A program made the translations under genes and the position numbers. From NCBI GenBank assembly GCA_035560235.1, contig DATMAG010000002.1:1-43483 (forward strand): 43,483 nucleotides of DNA, written 5' to 3'. Below are positions 1 through 7,660 of the stretch, in pieces. Source of the stretch: DASRDU01 sp035560235 (GTDB lineage Bacteria > Acidobacteriota > Blastocatellia > RBC074). The notes under the pieces are model-generated. The model was not told the DNA's origin and did not search any database. It was given only the letters and a program-made list of their open reading frames with translations. Each line of letters begins with the position of its first letter. The first letter of the stretch is position 1.

Positions 1-6
1 GGCGGT

Positions 7-936
7 TTATGGTCGCGGCGTATTTGTTCTGAGCAGTTCGAGCGGCACGCGCGCGCCGTACCTTGTCGAACGCGAGAGCCGCGCAAAGTAGTCGTAGGCC
101 AGCTTCGAGATTTTCGCAATCGCTTCGTCAGCATCGCCGCCGTTGTAATTCGTCATGACCGCGATGGCATACGGGCGATTCGGGACAAAGACCAGCCCCC
201 AGTCGCAGGCCACGCCTTCGATGCCGCCCGGTTTGTTGGCGATTTCAACGCTCGCGGGCAGCAGCCTAGGAATCGGGCTGCTCTTGCGCAGTTTGAGTGT
301 CGAGAGCACTGCATCGCTCAGCGCGCGACTGACGACCTCGCCGCGATAAAGTTTTTCCATCAGTTGCATCGCCGCGCGCGGAGTCGCCAGGTTCTCATCG
401 CCGCGCGCCGAAGCCACTGGGTCAATCATTTTGCGCTGCAGCCTGATCTGACCGAGGCCCAGGCCGTCGAGCGTGCGATTGACATTTGCCATCCCGACCT
501 GATCAATCAGCATATTGGTGGCCGTGTTGTCACTCAGCACAATCATCAGCACTGACAGATCGCGCAGGCTCAGGCTTGAAGTGTGATCGCTGAAATTCTG
601 CAACACTCCGCTGCCCGCCACGATGTCCTTCTTTTCAACCCAGCGCTGATCGGTGAGTTTGAAGCGGCCTTCAGCCGCCTGCCGGTGCAGTTCGATGAGG
701 ACGGGAATCTTGATTGAACTGCCGGTCGGAAAGATCAGGCTGTCGTTGATCAGAATCTCTTCGCCGCTTGTCAGGTCTTTGATTGCCACGCCCATCACGC
801 CGTCGTGAGCGCTGACAATGTGTTCAATTTCAGTTGTCAGTTTGCGGCGCAGCAGCGCACGATTGTCATCCTGCGCGAAGGTGAGCGAAAAGAGCGATGC
901 AAGCAGTAGTGCGGTGATGAGCAGACGGATTTTCAT
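7..936 (-). CDS. Exported class A beta-lactamase-fold serine hydrolase lacking the Glu166 equivalent
   Basis: A 309-residue protein with a signal peptide (hydrophobic residues 5-20, likely cleavage near A21). It has the class A beta-lactamase layout: SxxK as S73-S-I-K76, SDN at 135-137, and KPG at 235-237 in place of KTG. The omega-loop region (about 164-190) aligns without gaps to TEM-type enzymes. At the position of the deacylating Glu166 there is M170, and at Asn170 there is V174. The active-site serine and lysine are kept but the canonical general base is absent, so efficient beta-lactam hydrolysis is doubtful. It may be a penicillin-interacting or peptidase-like member of the family. The start is supported by an AAAGG about 9 bases upstream. 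It is transcribed divergently from the grpB-like gene. Confident about fold, not about substrate. Confidence 0.88.
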   Translation of the reverse strand: MKIRLLITALLLASLFSLTFAQDDNRALLRRKLTTEIEHIVSAHDGVMGVAIKDLTSGEEILINDSLIFPTGSSIKIPVLIELHRQAAEGRFKLTDQRWVEKKDIVAGSGVLQNFSDHTSSLSLRDLSVLMIVLSDNTATNMLIDQVGMANVNRTLDGLGLGQIRLQRKMIDPVASARGDENLATPRAAMQLMEKLYRGEVVSRALSDAVLSTLKLRKSSPIPRLLPASVEIANKPGGIEGVACDWGLVFVPNRPYAIAVMTNYNGGDADEAIAKISKLAYDYFARLSRSTRYGARVPLELLRTNTPRP

Positions 937-1038
937 TGGCTTCGACCTTTCAGTTGAGAGGCGGCAGGGCGCGATTGAATCATAACCACAAAGACCTGAG
1001 CAACTGCGGCGGGCTGTGTGAATCGCCGGTTCCGAAAC

Positions 1039-1066
1039 TTGTGCAGGATCAACCGAAGGTTATAAT
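1039..1066 (+). promoter_or_regulatory. Probable sigma70-type promoter for grpB-like/egtB
   Basis: A perfect TATAAT lies at 1061-1066, with a weak TTGTGC at 1039-1044 (spacer 16). A transcript starting near 1073 would have a short leader before the ATG at 1107. This supports that start over the in-frame upstream ATGs at 936 and 1065. The -10 is strong and the -35 is poor. Confidence 0.5.
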
Positions 1067-1106
1067 GCCCGAACCTCCCCGAACATCGGTCACAACGGAG
1101 CTGCCA

Positions 1107-1673
1107 ATGTCTGCCGAAGTACAGATCGTTATCGGTCCTTATTTTGAAGCCCCTGCCGCCTGTCAGGAGTACGACGAGCGCGCCTGCCTGGTCGCGCGTC
1201 AGGTCGGAGAACTGATCACTGCGAAAATGCCATCACTGATTGTGGAACATATCGGCAGCACCGCTGTCCCCGACTGCGCAGGCAAGGGCGTGGTTGACCT
1301 GATGGTGCTTTATCCGGCAGGTCATCTTGCGGCAGCCAGAGCGACGCTTGACGATCTCGGCTTTCAGCGCCAGTCCACCCGCGATCCGTTTCCTGAAGAG
1401 CGACCGATGCGCACTGGATCGGTTGTCATGGGCGACAAAGTCTTTCGGCTGCATGCACACGTCATCGCGGCTGATGCGCCGGAGGCCGCTCAGTTGCGGC
1501 TCTTCCGCGACCGGCTGCGGTCAGATGACGAACTGCGTCAGGCATACGTAGCCAGAAAGCGCGCCATCATCGCCAATGGCGTGACCGATTCGATTGATTA
1601 CTGCCTCGCGAAGGGAATCTTTGTGGAGAACGCGCTGGCGCAACAGGCAGCAGGAGAGGAGGAGAAAGCATGA
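1107..1673 (+). CDS. GrpB family (UPF0157) nucleotidyltransferase-like protein
   Basis: A 188-residue protein recognised as GrpB/UPF0157 from the motif VEHIGSTAVP followed by GKGVVDLMV (residues about 43-66). This is a degenerate nucleotidyltransferase-fold signature. The family has no firmly established reaction; in other bacteria it is sometimes fused to CoaE. The start at 1107 was chosen because GGAG sits at 1097-1100 with 6-base spacing and because the -10 box at 1061-1066 would lie inside any longer reading. The frame is open back to 936, but that N-terminal stretch does not look like the family. Its stop overlaps the EgtB start (ATGA, 1670-1673), so the two are translationally coupled. 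Confidence 0.85.
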   Translation: MSAEVQIVIGPYFEAPAACQEYDERACLVARQVGELITAKMPSLIVEHIGSTAVPDCAGKGVVDLMVLYPAGHLAAARATLDDLGFQRQSTRDPFPEERPMRTGSVVMGDKVFRLHAHVIAADAPEAAQLRLFRDRLRSDDELRQAYVARKRAIIANGVTDSIDYCLAKGIFVENALAQQAAGEEEKA

Positions 1674-2971
1674 ACTTACCGGCTGAAACATTGCCGGCAG
1701 CCGTCGCCGTCACCGATGCAGCGGCAACCGTTCTGCCATTACGTTATCGCCTCATCCGCCAGGCGACTGAACAACTCTGCGCGCCGCTCTCTGCCGAAGA
1801 CTGCGCGGTGCAGTCAATGCCCGATGCCAGCCCCGTCAAATGGCATCTCGCGCATACAAGCTGGTTTTTTGAAACCTTCATACTTGAACAGGCCATCGCC
1901 GGTTATGCTCACTTCAATCCCGCGTTTCGCGTGCTGTTCAATTCCTACTACAAAACTGTTGGCGAGCAGTATGCGCGCCCGCAGCGCGGACTGCTCGTGC
2001 GGCCCTCGCTTGACGAAGTAATGCGTTACCGTCATCACACCGACCGGCTGATGCTCAGGCTTTTCAGCGAACACGAAATCACGCCCGCGCTGGCCGCGGT
2101 CATTGAACTGGGCCTCAATCACGAACAGCAGCATCAGGAGCTGATTCTGACCGACCTCAAACACCTGTTTTCATTCAACCCGCTGCGCCCCGTTTATGCC
2201 GCAGGCGCAGAAGCTTCAAACAATGAACCGCCGCCGCTGCGCTGGTTTCAATTTGAAGAAGGCCTGCGGCGCATCGGCCACGATGGCAGTGGCTTCAGCT
2301 TTGACAACGAAGGCCCGCGCCATCGCGTCTTTCTTGAATCGTTCGCGCTGGCTTCGCGCCTGGTGACGAACGGCGAGTATCTTGAGTTCATCGCTGACGG
2401 CGGTTACGAGCGCCCTGAATTATGGCTCTCGGATGGATGGAATGCCGTGCAGCAATACGCCTGGCGCGCGCCGCTTTACTGGCAGCAGCGCGATCATCAA
2501 TGGCTGAATTTTACGCTCTCAGGTTTGCGCGAACTGAACCCGCACGAGCCGGTCTGTCACGTCAGCTTTTACGAAGCCGACGCTTACGCCCGCTGGAAAG
2601 GTGCGCGCCTGCCGACTGAAGCCGAATGGGAAGTCGTCGCCAGTGAGCTGCCCGTCACTGGCAATTTCGTCGAAAGCAACCGGTTTCATCCGGCAGTGCT
2701 TCAGCCAGCGGCAACTGCTGAAACTCCCGCGCAGATGTTCGGTGACGTGTGGGAATGGATGCAGAGCGCGTATTCACCGTATCCGGGCTTTCATCCTCCG
2801 GCGGGCGCGCTTGGTGAATACAACGGCAAATTCATGTGCAATCAGATGGTGCTGCGCGGCGGTTCGTGCGTCACGCCCGAATCACACATTCGCGCCACTT
2901 ATCGCAACTTCTTTCCGCCACAGGCCAGGTGGCAGTTCAGTGGCATTCGCCTGGCGCGTGACGCGAAATGA
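1670..2971 (+). CDS. egtB: EgtB-type non-heme iron sulfoxide synthase (ergothioneine biosynthesis)
   Basis: A 433-residue protein with an N-terminal DinB-like helical domain (about 25-175) and a C-terminal formylglycine-generating-enzyme-like domain (about 200-431, ending in RGGSC ... GIRLARD). Family members couple hercynine to cysteine or gamma-glutamylcysteine through an O2-dependent C-S bond and sulfoxidation on Fe(II). The 3-His iron site is visible: H62 in WHLAHTSWFFE, and H151 and H155 in NHEQQHQE. The GDVWEW motif near residue 360 belongs to the C-terminal domain. The start codon overlaps the stop of the grpB-like gene. No egtD methyltransferase is adjacent, so hercynine must be made from a gene elsewhere. 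Whether this enzyme prefers cysteine or gamma-glutamylcysteine cannot be read from the sequence. Confidence 0.92.
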   Translation: MNLPAETLPAAVAVTDAAATVLPLRYRLIRQATEQLCAPLSAEDCAVQSMPDASPVKWHLAHTSWFFETFILEQAIAGYAHFNPAFRVLFNSYYKTVGEQYARPQRGLLVRPSLDEVMRYRHHTDRLMLRLFSEHEITPALAAVIELGLNHEQQHQELILTDLKHLFSFNPLRPVYAAGAEASNNEPPPLRWFQFEEGLRRIGHDGSGFSFDNEGPRHRVFLESFALASRLVTNGEYLEFIADGGYERPELWLSDGWNAVQQYAWRAPLYWQQRDHQWLNFTLSGLRELNPHEPVCHVSFYEADAYARWKGARLPTEAEWEVVASELPVTGNFVESNRFHPAVLQPAATAETPAQMFGDVWEWMQSAYSPYPGFHPPAGALGEYNGKFMCNQMVLRGGSCVTPESHIRATYRNFFPPQARWQFSGIRLARDAK

Positions 2972-2987
2972 ACGAAGTCGGCCTGAA

Positions 2988-3016
2988 TTGACTGGTCCGG
3001 TAACAACACTTATGGT
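2988..3016 (+). promoter_or_regulatory. Probable sigma70-type promoter for the SMP-30 gene
   Basis: TTGACT at 2988-2993 and TATGGT at 3011-3016 are separated by exactly 17 bases. The element lies just after the egtB stop and about 45 bases upstream of an AGGAG ribosome-binding site, so the lactonase gene probably has its own transcript. Confidence 0.5.
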
Positions 3017-3072
3017 ATGCCACGCAAGACCCGCTCGACTGTCAGAACCCAACAATTCATCCAGGAGAAACC

Positions 3073-4158
3073 ATGACCCCGAAAAGATTGCTGTTTCTGC
3101 TGTCATTCCTGATGACCGTTGCCGTCATCGCGTCGCTTGTCGCCTGCTCCGCGCCGAAAGAAACGCTCAAGCCTGCGGCGGCGGAAAAGAAACCTGAACC
3201 GGAAAAGGCTGCGAATGGCGAAGTGAAGATCATTCGCCACGATCCGAAACTCGACAGCCTGATTCCGAAGGATGCGAAGGTCGAGAAACTGGCCGATGGT
3301 TACAAGTGGACTGAAGGCCCGGTCTGGAACAGAAAGGAAAATTACCTGCTCTTTTCCGACATTCCGAACAATCAGATTGTGAAATGGCAGGAAGGCAAAG
3401 GCGCAGCCACGTTCATCAGGCCCGCAGGCTATATGAGCGACAAGCCGTTTGAAGGCCGTGAGCCGGGCACGAACGGGCTGACTTATGACGCGCAGGGTCG
3501 CCTGGTCGCCTGCGCGCACGGTGAACGCAACATTGTCAGAATCGAAGATGACGGAAAGAAGCGCACCGTGCTGGCCGACAAATATGAAGGCAAACGCTTC
3601 AACAGCCCGAACGATCTGGTTTACAAATCGAACGGCGATCTTTATTTCACCGATCCGATTTACGGCCTGCCGAAAGGCGCTGACGATCCGCAGCGCGAAC
3701 TGGATTTCTGCGGCGTTTATCGGCTCGATACAAAAGGCAAAGTCACGCTGCTGACCAGAGAATTGTCGCGGCCCAACGGCATCGCGTTTTCGCCGGACGA
3801 AAAGATTCTGTACGTCGCCAACTCCGACCCGCCGGGCAAGGCCATCTGGATGGCTTATGACCTCAATCCTGACGGCACGATTGCGAATGGCCGCGTCTTT
3901 TTTGACGCTGGCTCGTGGGCCAGAGAGAACAAGCCCGGCGCGCCTGACGGAATGAAAGTGGACAAGGACGGCAACCTGTGGGCAACGGGGCCGGGCGGCG
4001 TTCACATCTTCGCGCCCGACGGCAAACACCTCGGCACGATTGACACCGGCGTGCCAACCGCCAACGTCGCTTTCGGCAATGACGGTTCGACGCTTTACAT
4101 CACTGCCAACACCGCGCTGCTGCGACTCAAAACCACGACGAAGGGCAGGGGCTTTTAG
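3073..4158 (+). CDS. Lipoprotein SMP-30/gluconolactonase family protein
   Basis: A 361-residue protein with a lipoprotein signal peptide: a hydrophobic core at residues 6-22, then a lipobox ending at C25. A Lys/Glu/Ala-rich linker follows (about 28-50) before a six-bladed propeller of the SMP-30/gluconolactonase family. Residues matching the divalent-metal site of this family are E81 (WTEGPVW), N235 (RPNGIAFSPD) and D292 (APDGMKVDKDGNLW). SPND at 178-181 is also conserved. Members hydrolyse sugar lactones. Membrane anchoring suggests it acts on periplasmic or external lactones. A good AGGAG precedes the ATG. The downstream SDR and GH88 genes suggest a role in sugar-acid metabolism, but the large hairpin between them may separate the transcripts. 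Confidence 0.88.
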   Translation: MTPKRLLFLLSFLMTVAVIASLVACSAPKETLKPAAAEKKPEPEKAANGEVKIIRHDPKLDSLIPKDAKVEKLADGYKWTEGPVWNRKENYLLFSDIPNNQIVKWQEGKGAATFIRPAGYMSDKPFEGREPGTNGLTYDAQGRLVACAHGERNIVRIEDDGKKRTVLADKYEGKRFNSPNDLVYKSNGDLYFTDPIYGLPKGADDPQRELDFCGVYRLDTKGKVTLLTRELSRPNGIAFSPDEKILYVANSDPPGKAIWMAYDLNPDGTIANGRVFFDAGSWARENKPGAPDGMKVDKDGNLWATGPGGVHIFAPDGKHLGTIDTGVPTANVAFGNDGSTLYITANTALLRLKTTTKGRGF

Positions 4159-4172
4159 CTAAAGCAGGAAGA

Positions 4173-4267
4173 GAGATGACGGAACAGACGGAAATAACGG
4201 AACACACGAAATAACAATTCTGTTCCTGTTTCGTCTGTTCCGTTATTTCCGTCTGTTCCGTCATCTC
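4173..4267. repeat. Intergenic inverted repeat built from 9-nt words (CGGAAnnnA)
   Basis: Perfect 30-bp arms (4173-4202 and 4238-4267) extend to 39 bp with a single mismatch (to 4211 and from 4229), leaving a 17-base loop. The left arm is itself quasi-tandem with a 9-nt period: CGGAACAGA, CGGAAATAA, CGGAACACA, then a degenerate CGAAATAA. The element begins 14 bases after the SMP-30 stop, and a short T run follows at 4270-4274. It could end or stabilise the upstream transcript, but its size and internal periodicity are not those of a simple terminator. Confidence 0.9.
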
Positions 4268-4287
4268 GTCTTTTTCTCACTGACTCA

Positions 4288-5091
4288 ATGGCAGGAACAA
4301 ATGCAAATCGTGTGGCGCTGGTCACTGGGGCTTCGCGTGGCATTGGCCGGGGTATTGCGCTTGAACTGGCTCGCGTCGGTTTTGATCTGATGATCAATTA
4401 CGCGACGAATGCTGCGGCGGCTGAAGCGGCACGCGCTGAAATCAGTGCGGCGGGCAGCAGTCACGAAACGCGAATTGAACTGTGCCGGGGTGATGTTTCG
4501 AGCGCGGCTGACCGGCAGGCGCTCATTGATTTCACGCGTGAAAGGTTCGGGCGACTTGATCTGCTCGTCAATAACGCTGGCGTCGCGCCCGAAAAACGGA
4601 TTGATCTGCTGGAGGCGACTGAAGAGAGTTTTGATCGTCTGATCTCCGTTAACCTCAAAGGCCCGTACTTTCTGACGCAACTGGCGGCGCGGTGGATGAT
4701 CGAACTGAAATCTTCCGGCGCAATTGCTGATTACGCGCCTGCCATCGTCAGCATCACTTCGATTTCGGCTGACACGGCTTCGCCTGAACGCGGCGATTAC
4801 TGCGTGGCCAAGGCCGGGCTGGCGATGATGACGAAACTGTTTGCGACGCGGCTGGCCGCTGAAGGCATCAATGTTTACGAAGTGCGGCCCGGCATTATTG
4901 CGACTGACATGACGGCGGGAGTGAAGGATAAATATGATCGGCTGATTGAAGCAGGACTGACGCCGATTGCGCGCTGGGGCACGCCTGAAGATGTCGGGCG
5001 CGCCGTGGCCGCGATTGCCTCAGGCGCGCTGCCCTTTTCGACTGGCGAAGTCATCAACGTTGATGGCGGCTTTCACCTGCGACGGCTGTGA
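4288..5091 (+). CDS. Short-chain dehydrogenase/reductase (3-oxoacyl-ACP reductase-like)
   Basis: A 267-residue classical SDR. The cofactor-binding TGASRGIG is at residues 13-20, NNAG near 95-98, the catalytic Ser is probably S158, and the YxxxK motif is Y171-CVA-K175. The C-terminal GEVINVDGGF is typical. The sequence looks FabG-like, but FabG-like SDRs act on many carbonyl substrates. The next gene, 36 bases downstream, is a GH88 unsaturated uronyl hydrolase whose product rearranges to a 5-keto uronate. A plausible role is therefore reduction of 4-deoxy-5-keto-uronate, as done by known SDR-type DEH reductases. That function is inference from context. No clear Shine-Dalgarno is seen, because the hairpin occupies the upstream region up to 20 bases from the start. 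Confidence 0.88.
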   Translation: MAGTNANRVALVTGASRGIGRGIALELARVGFDLMINYATNAAAAEAARAEISAAGSSHETRIELCRGDVSSAADRQALIDFTRERFGRLDLLVNNAGVAPEKRIDLLEATEESFDRLISVNLKGPYFLTQLAARWMIELKSSGAIADYAPAIVSITSISADTASPERGDYCVAKAGLAMMTKLFATRLAAEGINVYEVRPGIIATDMTAGVKDKYDRLIEAGLTPIARWGTPEDVGRAVAAIASGALPFSTGEVINVDGGFHLRRL

Positions 5092-5127
5092 AAGCTGCCT
5101 GCTCAATTCTATTTCTTATTCTGATCA

Positions 5128-6276
5128 ATGACTGACACAAGATTACTGCTGACGAAGATCGAACACGCCTTCACCTTTGCACAGCGACAGGTGCGCGCTC
5201 TGATTGAGCGCGATCCGGGCTTTTATCCGCTCTACACTGACGGCGGCAGGTGGCGGCACTCAAAGCCTGCGTGGACGCACTGGTGCGACGGGTTTCTGCC
5301 GGGAATGATGTGGATCTTTTATGAAGAGACGGGCGAGCATTACTGGCGCGAGCAGGCAGTTCGGTATTCGCAGGCGCTCGAACATCGCAGGGATGACCGC
5401 GAGGTTCACGATCTGGGTTTCATTTTTTATCACGGCACATACAAACGCTGGTACGAAGCAACCGTGCGCGAAGGCGCGGCGGATGAATCGCTCAGGGGTG
5501 TGGTTGTTCACGCGGGCCGCACGCTGGCGCTGCGGTTCAATGAACAGGCCGGATGCCTGCGTTCGTTTCACGGGGCTGATTCGAACTTCATAGACATTAT
5601 GATGAACGTCGGCATCATCTTTTATGCGGCGCTTGCAACGAACGATCATGCTCTGCTTAGTCTGGCACATCGTCACTGCCTGACGACGCGGCGGACGCTG
5701 GTGCGCGGCGACGGCAGCACTGCGCACGAAGGCATCTTTGATCTCAGCACGGGCGAGTTTCTGCGGCAGACGACGCAGCAGGGCTGGCGCGGCGACAGTT
5801 GCTGGTCGCGCGGTCTGGCGTGGTCGCTGTACGGCTTCGGCACGTGTTATCAGTTGACGAAAGACCCTGTTTACCTTGAAGTCGCGCAGGCCAATGCCGA
5901 TTACTGGCTGGCGAATGTGCCGGGCGAGGGCGAGAACGCGGGCATCGCGCCCTGGGATTTCGACGCGCCGGAAACGGGCGAAAAAAGCCGCGCTCTGGTT
6001 GACACGAGCGCGTCAGCGATTGCGACAGTCGGGCTGCTCAATCTGGCTGAAATCTGCACGAGCGCGGCGCGCCGCAGGGCTTATCGTGATTTCGCGCTCA
6101 CGACGATGCATTCGCTGACGACCGGTTATCTCGGCGAGATCGCGGGCTGGGAAGGCATTCTGCGCGGCGGCGTCTATCACCTGCACAAAAACCTGGGCGT
6201 CAGCGAATCGGTGATGTGGGGCGAATTCTTCTTTGTCGAAGCGCTGCAACGTACGCTGCGGCTGCTGCGCGGCTGA
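5128..6276 (+). CDS. Glycoside hydrolase family 88 unsaturated glucuronyl hydrolase
   Basis: A 382-residue alpha6/alpha6-barrel enzyme. Both catalytic aspartates of GH88 are recognisable: D95 in HDLGF (94-98) and D156 in the IDIMMN segment. The conserved WSRGLAW lies near residue 225. GH88 enzymes hydrate the vinyl ether of unsaturated uronic acids at the non-reducing end of oligosaccharides made by polysaccharide lyases, releasing 5-keto-4-deoxyuronate. No signal peptide is visible, so it should act in the cytoplasm on imported oligosaccharides. It follows the SDR gene by 36 bases and probably shares its transcript. No polysaccharide lyase is in the window, so the polymer of origin is unknown. 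Confidence 0.92.
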   Translation: MTDTRLLLTKIEHAFTFAQRQVRALIERDPGFYPLYTDGGRWRHSKPAWTHWCDGFLPGMMWIFYEETGEHYWREQAVRYSQALEHRRDDREVHDLGFIFYHGTYKRWYEATVREGAADESLRGVVVHAGRTLALRFNEQAGCLRSFHGADSNFIDIMMNVGIIFYAALATNDHALLSLAHRHCLTTRRTLVRGDGSTAHEGIFDLSTGEFLRQTTQQGWRGDSCWSRGLAWSLYGFGTCYQLTKDPVYLEVAQANADYWLANVPGEGENAGIAPWDFDAPETGEKSRALVDTSASAIATVGLLNLAEICTSAARRRAYRDFALTTMHSLTTGYLGEIAGWEGILRGGVYHLHKNLGVSESVMWGEFFFVEALQRTLRLLRG

Positions 6277-6369
6277 ACATTTTCCCGAATCCGAATGATG
6301 CCCGTCGGCGTATCAGTCCTGTAGACAGCTAACCGAAACAAACTGAAAATCAGAAACAAGGAGAGATAC

Positions 6370-7419
6370 ATGAGCAACTCATCAGTGCCCTCTGCTGAAT
6401 CAATGCCGCAGAACGCGGCAGCGCCCTCGCCTGAACTCGTCTTCAATACGCTTAATGCCTATCAGCGCTCGGCAGCCCTGCGCGGCGCGATTGAGCTTGA
6501 TCTGTTCACCATCATTGCCGAAGGCGCAAACACCGTCGCAGCCCTTGCGTCACGCTGCCAGGCAGCTGAACGCGGCATTCGCATTCTCTGCGATTTTCTG
6601 GTCATTGACGGTTTTCTGACCAGGGACGGAAACACTTATGCGCTGACGCAGACGAGCGCGATCTTTCTCAATCGCCACTCGCCGGCTTATCTCGGCAGCA
6701 CGGCGAAGTTTCTCAATTCACCGCAGCTGATGAGCGCCTTTGAAAATCTGGCTGAAACCGTGCGGCGCGGGACGACGCTGCTCGAAGGCGCAGGCTCGAT
6801 GGATCCGGAGCATCCGATGTGGGTTGAATTCGCGCGGGCGATGAAGCCGATGATGGTTCCGGCGGCTGAAGGCATTGCCACGCTGCTCGGCGCGGCTCAG
6901 GGCGGGAAATGGAAAGTGCTCGACCTCGCCGCCGGTCACGGCATCTTCGGCGTCACCCTGGCGCAGCGCAATCCGCAGGCGGAAGTCACCGCCGTTGACT
7001 GGCGCAATGTCCTGGCTGTCGCGCTTGAAAACGCCCAGGCCGCAGGCGTCGCGGATCGTTACCGGACGCTGCCCGGCAGCGCGTTCGAGGTTGAGTTCGG
7101 CGACGGGTATGATATCGCGCTGCTGACGAACTTCCTGCATCACTTCGATCAGCCGACGTGCGAAACGCTGATGCGCCGGGTTCACGCGGCGCTCAAACCC
7201 GGTGGCCGGGCCGTGACACTGGAATTCGTGCCGAACGATGATCGCGTCACGCCGCCGCTCGAAGCCGCCTTCAGTCTGGTGATGCTGGCGACGACGACAG
7301 CGGGCGATGCCTACACGTTTGCACAGTACGACGAGATGTTTCGCCACGCCGGTTTTGCGCGCAGCGAAATTCATCAGCTTCCGATGTCGCCGCAGCACGT
7401 CATCGTGAGCTACAAGTAA
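6370..7419 (+). CDS. SAM-dependent O-methyltransferase-like protein with dimerisation domain
   Basis: A 349-residue protein. Residues about 20-110 match the winged-helix dimerisation domain of plant/bacterial O-methyltransferases (hydroxyindole/caffeate OMT type). They are followed by a Rossmann methyltransferase domain with the SAM-binding motif VLDLAAGHGIFG (about 181-192) and an acidic residue after strand 2 (VTAVDW). The LTNFLHHF segment and the C-terminal region fit the same family. Many bacterial members act on small aromatic or polyketide substrates; the substrate here is unknown. The start is supported by AAGGAG about 8 bases upstream. It is the last plus-strand gene before a converging minus-strand gene, and a hairpin begins at the base immediately after its stop codon. 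Confidence 0.87.
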   Translation: MSNSSVPSAESMPQNAAAPSPELVFNTLNAYQRSAALRGAIELDLFTIIAEGANTVAALASRCQAAERGIRILCDFLVIDGFLTRDGNTYALTQTSAIFLNRHSPAYLGSTAKFLNSPQLMSAFENLAETVRRGTTLLEGAGSMDPEHPMWVEFARAMKPMMVPAAEGIATLLGAAQGGKWKVLDLAAGHGIFGVTLAQRNPQAEVTAVDWRNVLAVALENAQAAGVADRYRTLPGSAFEVEFGDGYDIALLTNFLHHFDQPTCETLMRRVHAALKPGGRAVTLEFVPNDDRVTPPLEAAFSLVMLATTTAGDAYTFAQYDEMFRHAGFARSEIHQLPMSPQHVIVSYK

Positions 7420-7473
7420 CCACAACAGAGCGCAGAGAATTCATCAGCGAAAGTTCTCTGCGCTCTGTTGTGG
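7420..7473. repeat. Intergenic inverted repeat abutting a stop codon
   Basis: Perfect 20-bp arms (7420-7439 and 7454-7473) with a 14-base loop. The arm contains repeated ACAGAG/GCAGAG words. The first base of the arm is the base after the TAA stop (7417-7419) of the methyltransferase gene. There is no poly-T tract after it, so it is not a textbook rho-independent terminator. Confidence 0.9.
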
Positions 7474-7523
7474 ATGTGTGGCTGGCCGGAGTTGCGAGCT
7501 GCAAGCCCTCTGCCGACAAAGCT

Positions 7524-7623
7524 CATTCTCCATTCTCAATTCTGCATTCTCCATTCTTTGCAGCAGAGATGCTTACTGCACTCTGCAAAAGAATGGAGAA
7601 TTGAGAATGAAGAATGGAGAATG
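7524..7623. repeat. Imperfect inverted repeat of 7-nt words (CATTCTC / GAGAATG)
   Basis: The left arm (7524-7563) consists of CATTCTC, CATTCTC, AATTCTG, CATTCTC, CATTCTT, that is, a 7-nt quasi-tandem. The right arm (about 7582-7623) is the near reverse complement, with GAATGGA/GAATTGA words and one or two small indels. The right edge is 37 bases from the stop codon of the converging minus-strand gene. It sits beside the 7420-7473 element but uses a different word. Confidence 0.85.
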
Positions 7624-7660
7624 TTCATTTACCCATTGATCCGATTTTTCAGGTTGCAAT

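Noticed and set aside
7..936. A functional antibiotic-resistance beta-lactamase
   Set aside because: The Glu166 and Asn170 equivalents are replaced, so resistance cannot be claimed from the fold alone.
3103..4029. A 308-codon open frame on the minus strand opposite the SMP-30 gene
   Set aside because: Its product is Arg/Val/Ala-rich with no recognisable fold, and the plus-strand frame encodes a clear SMP-30 protein; it is an antisense shadow.
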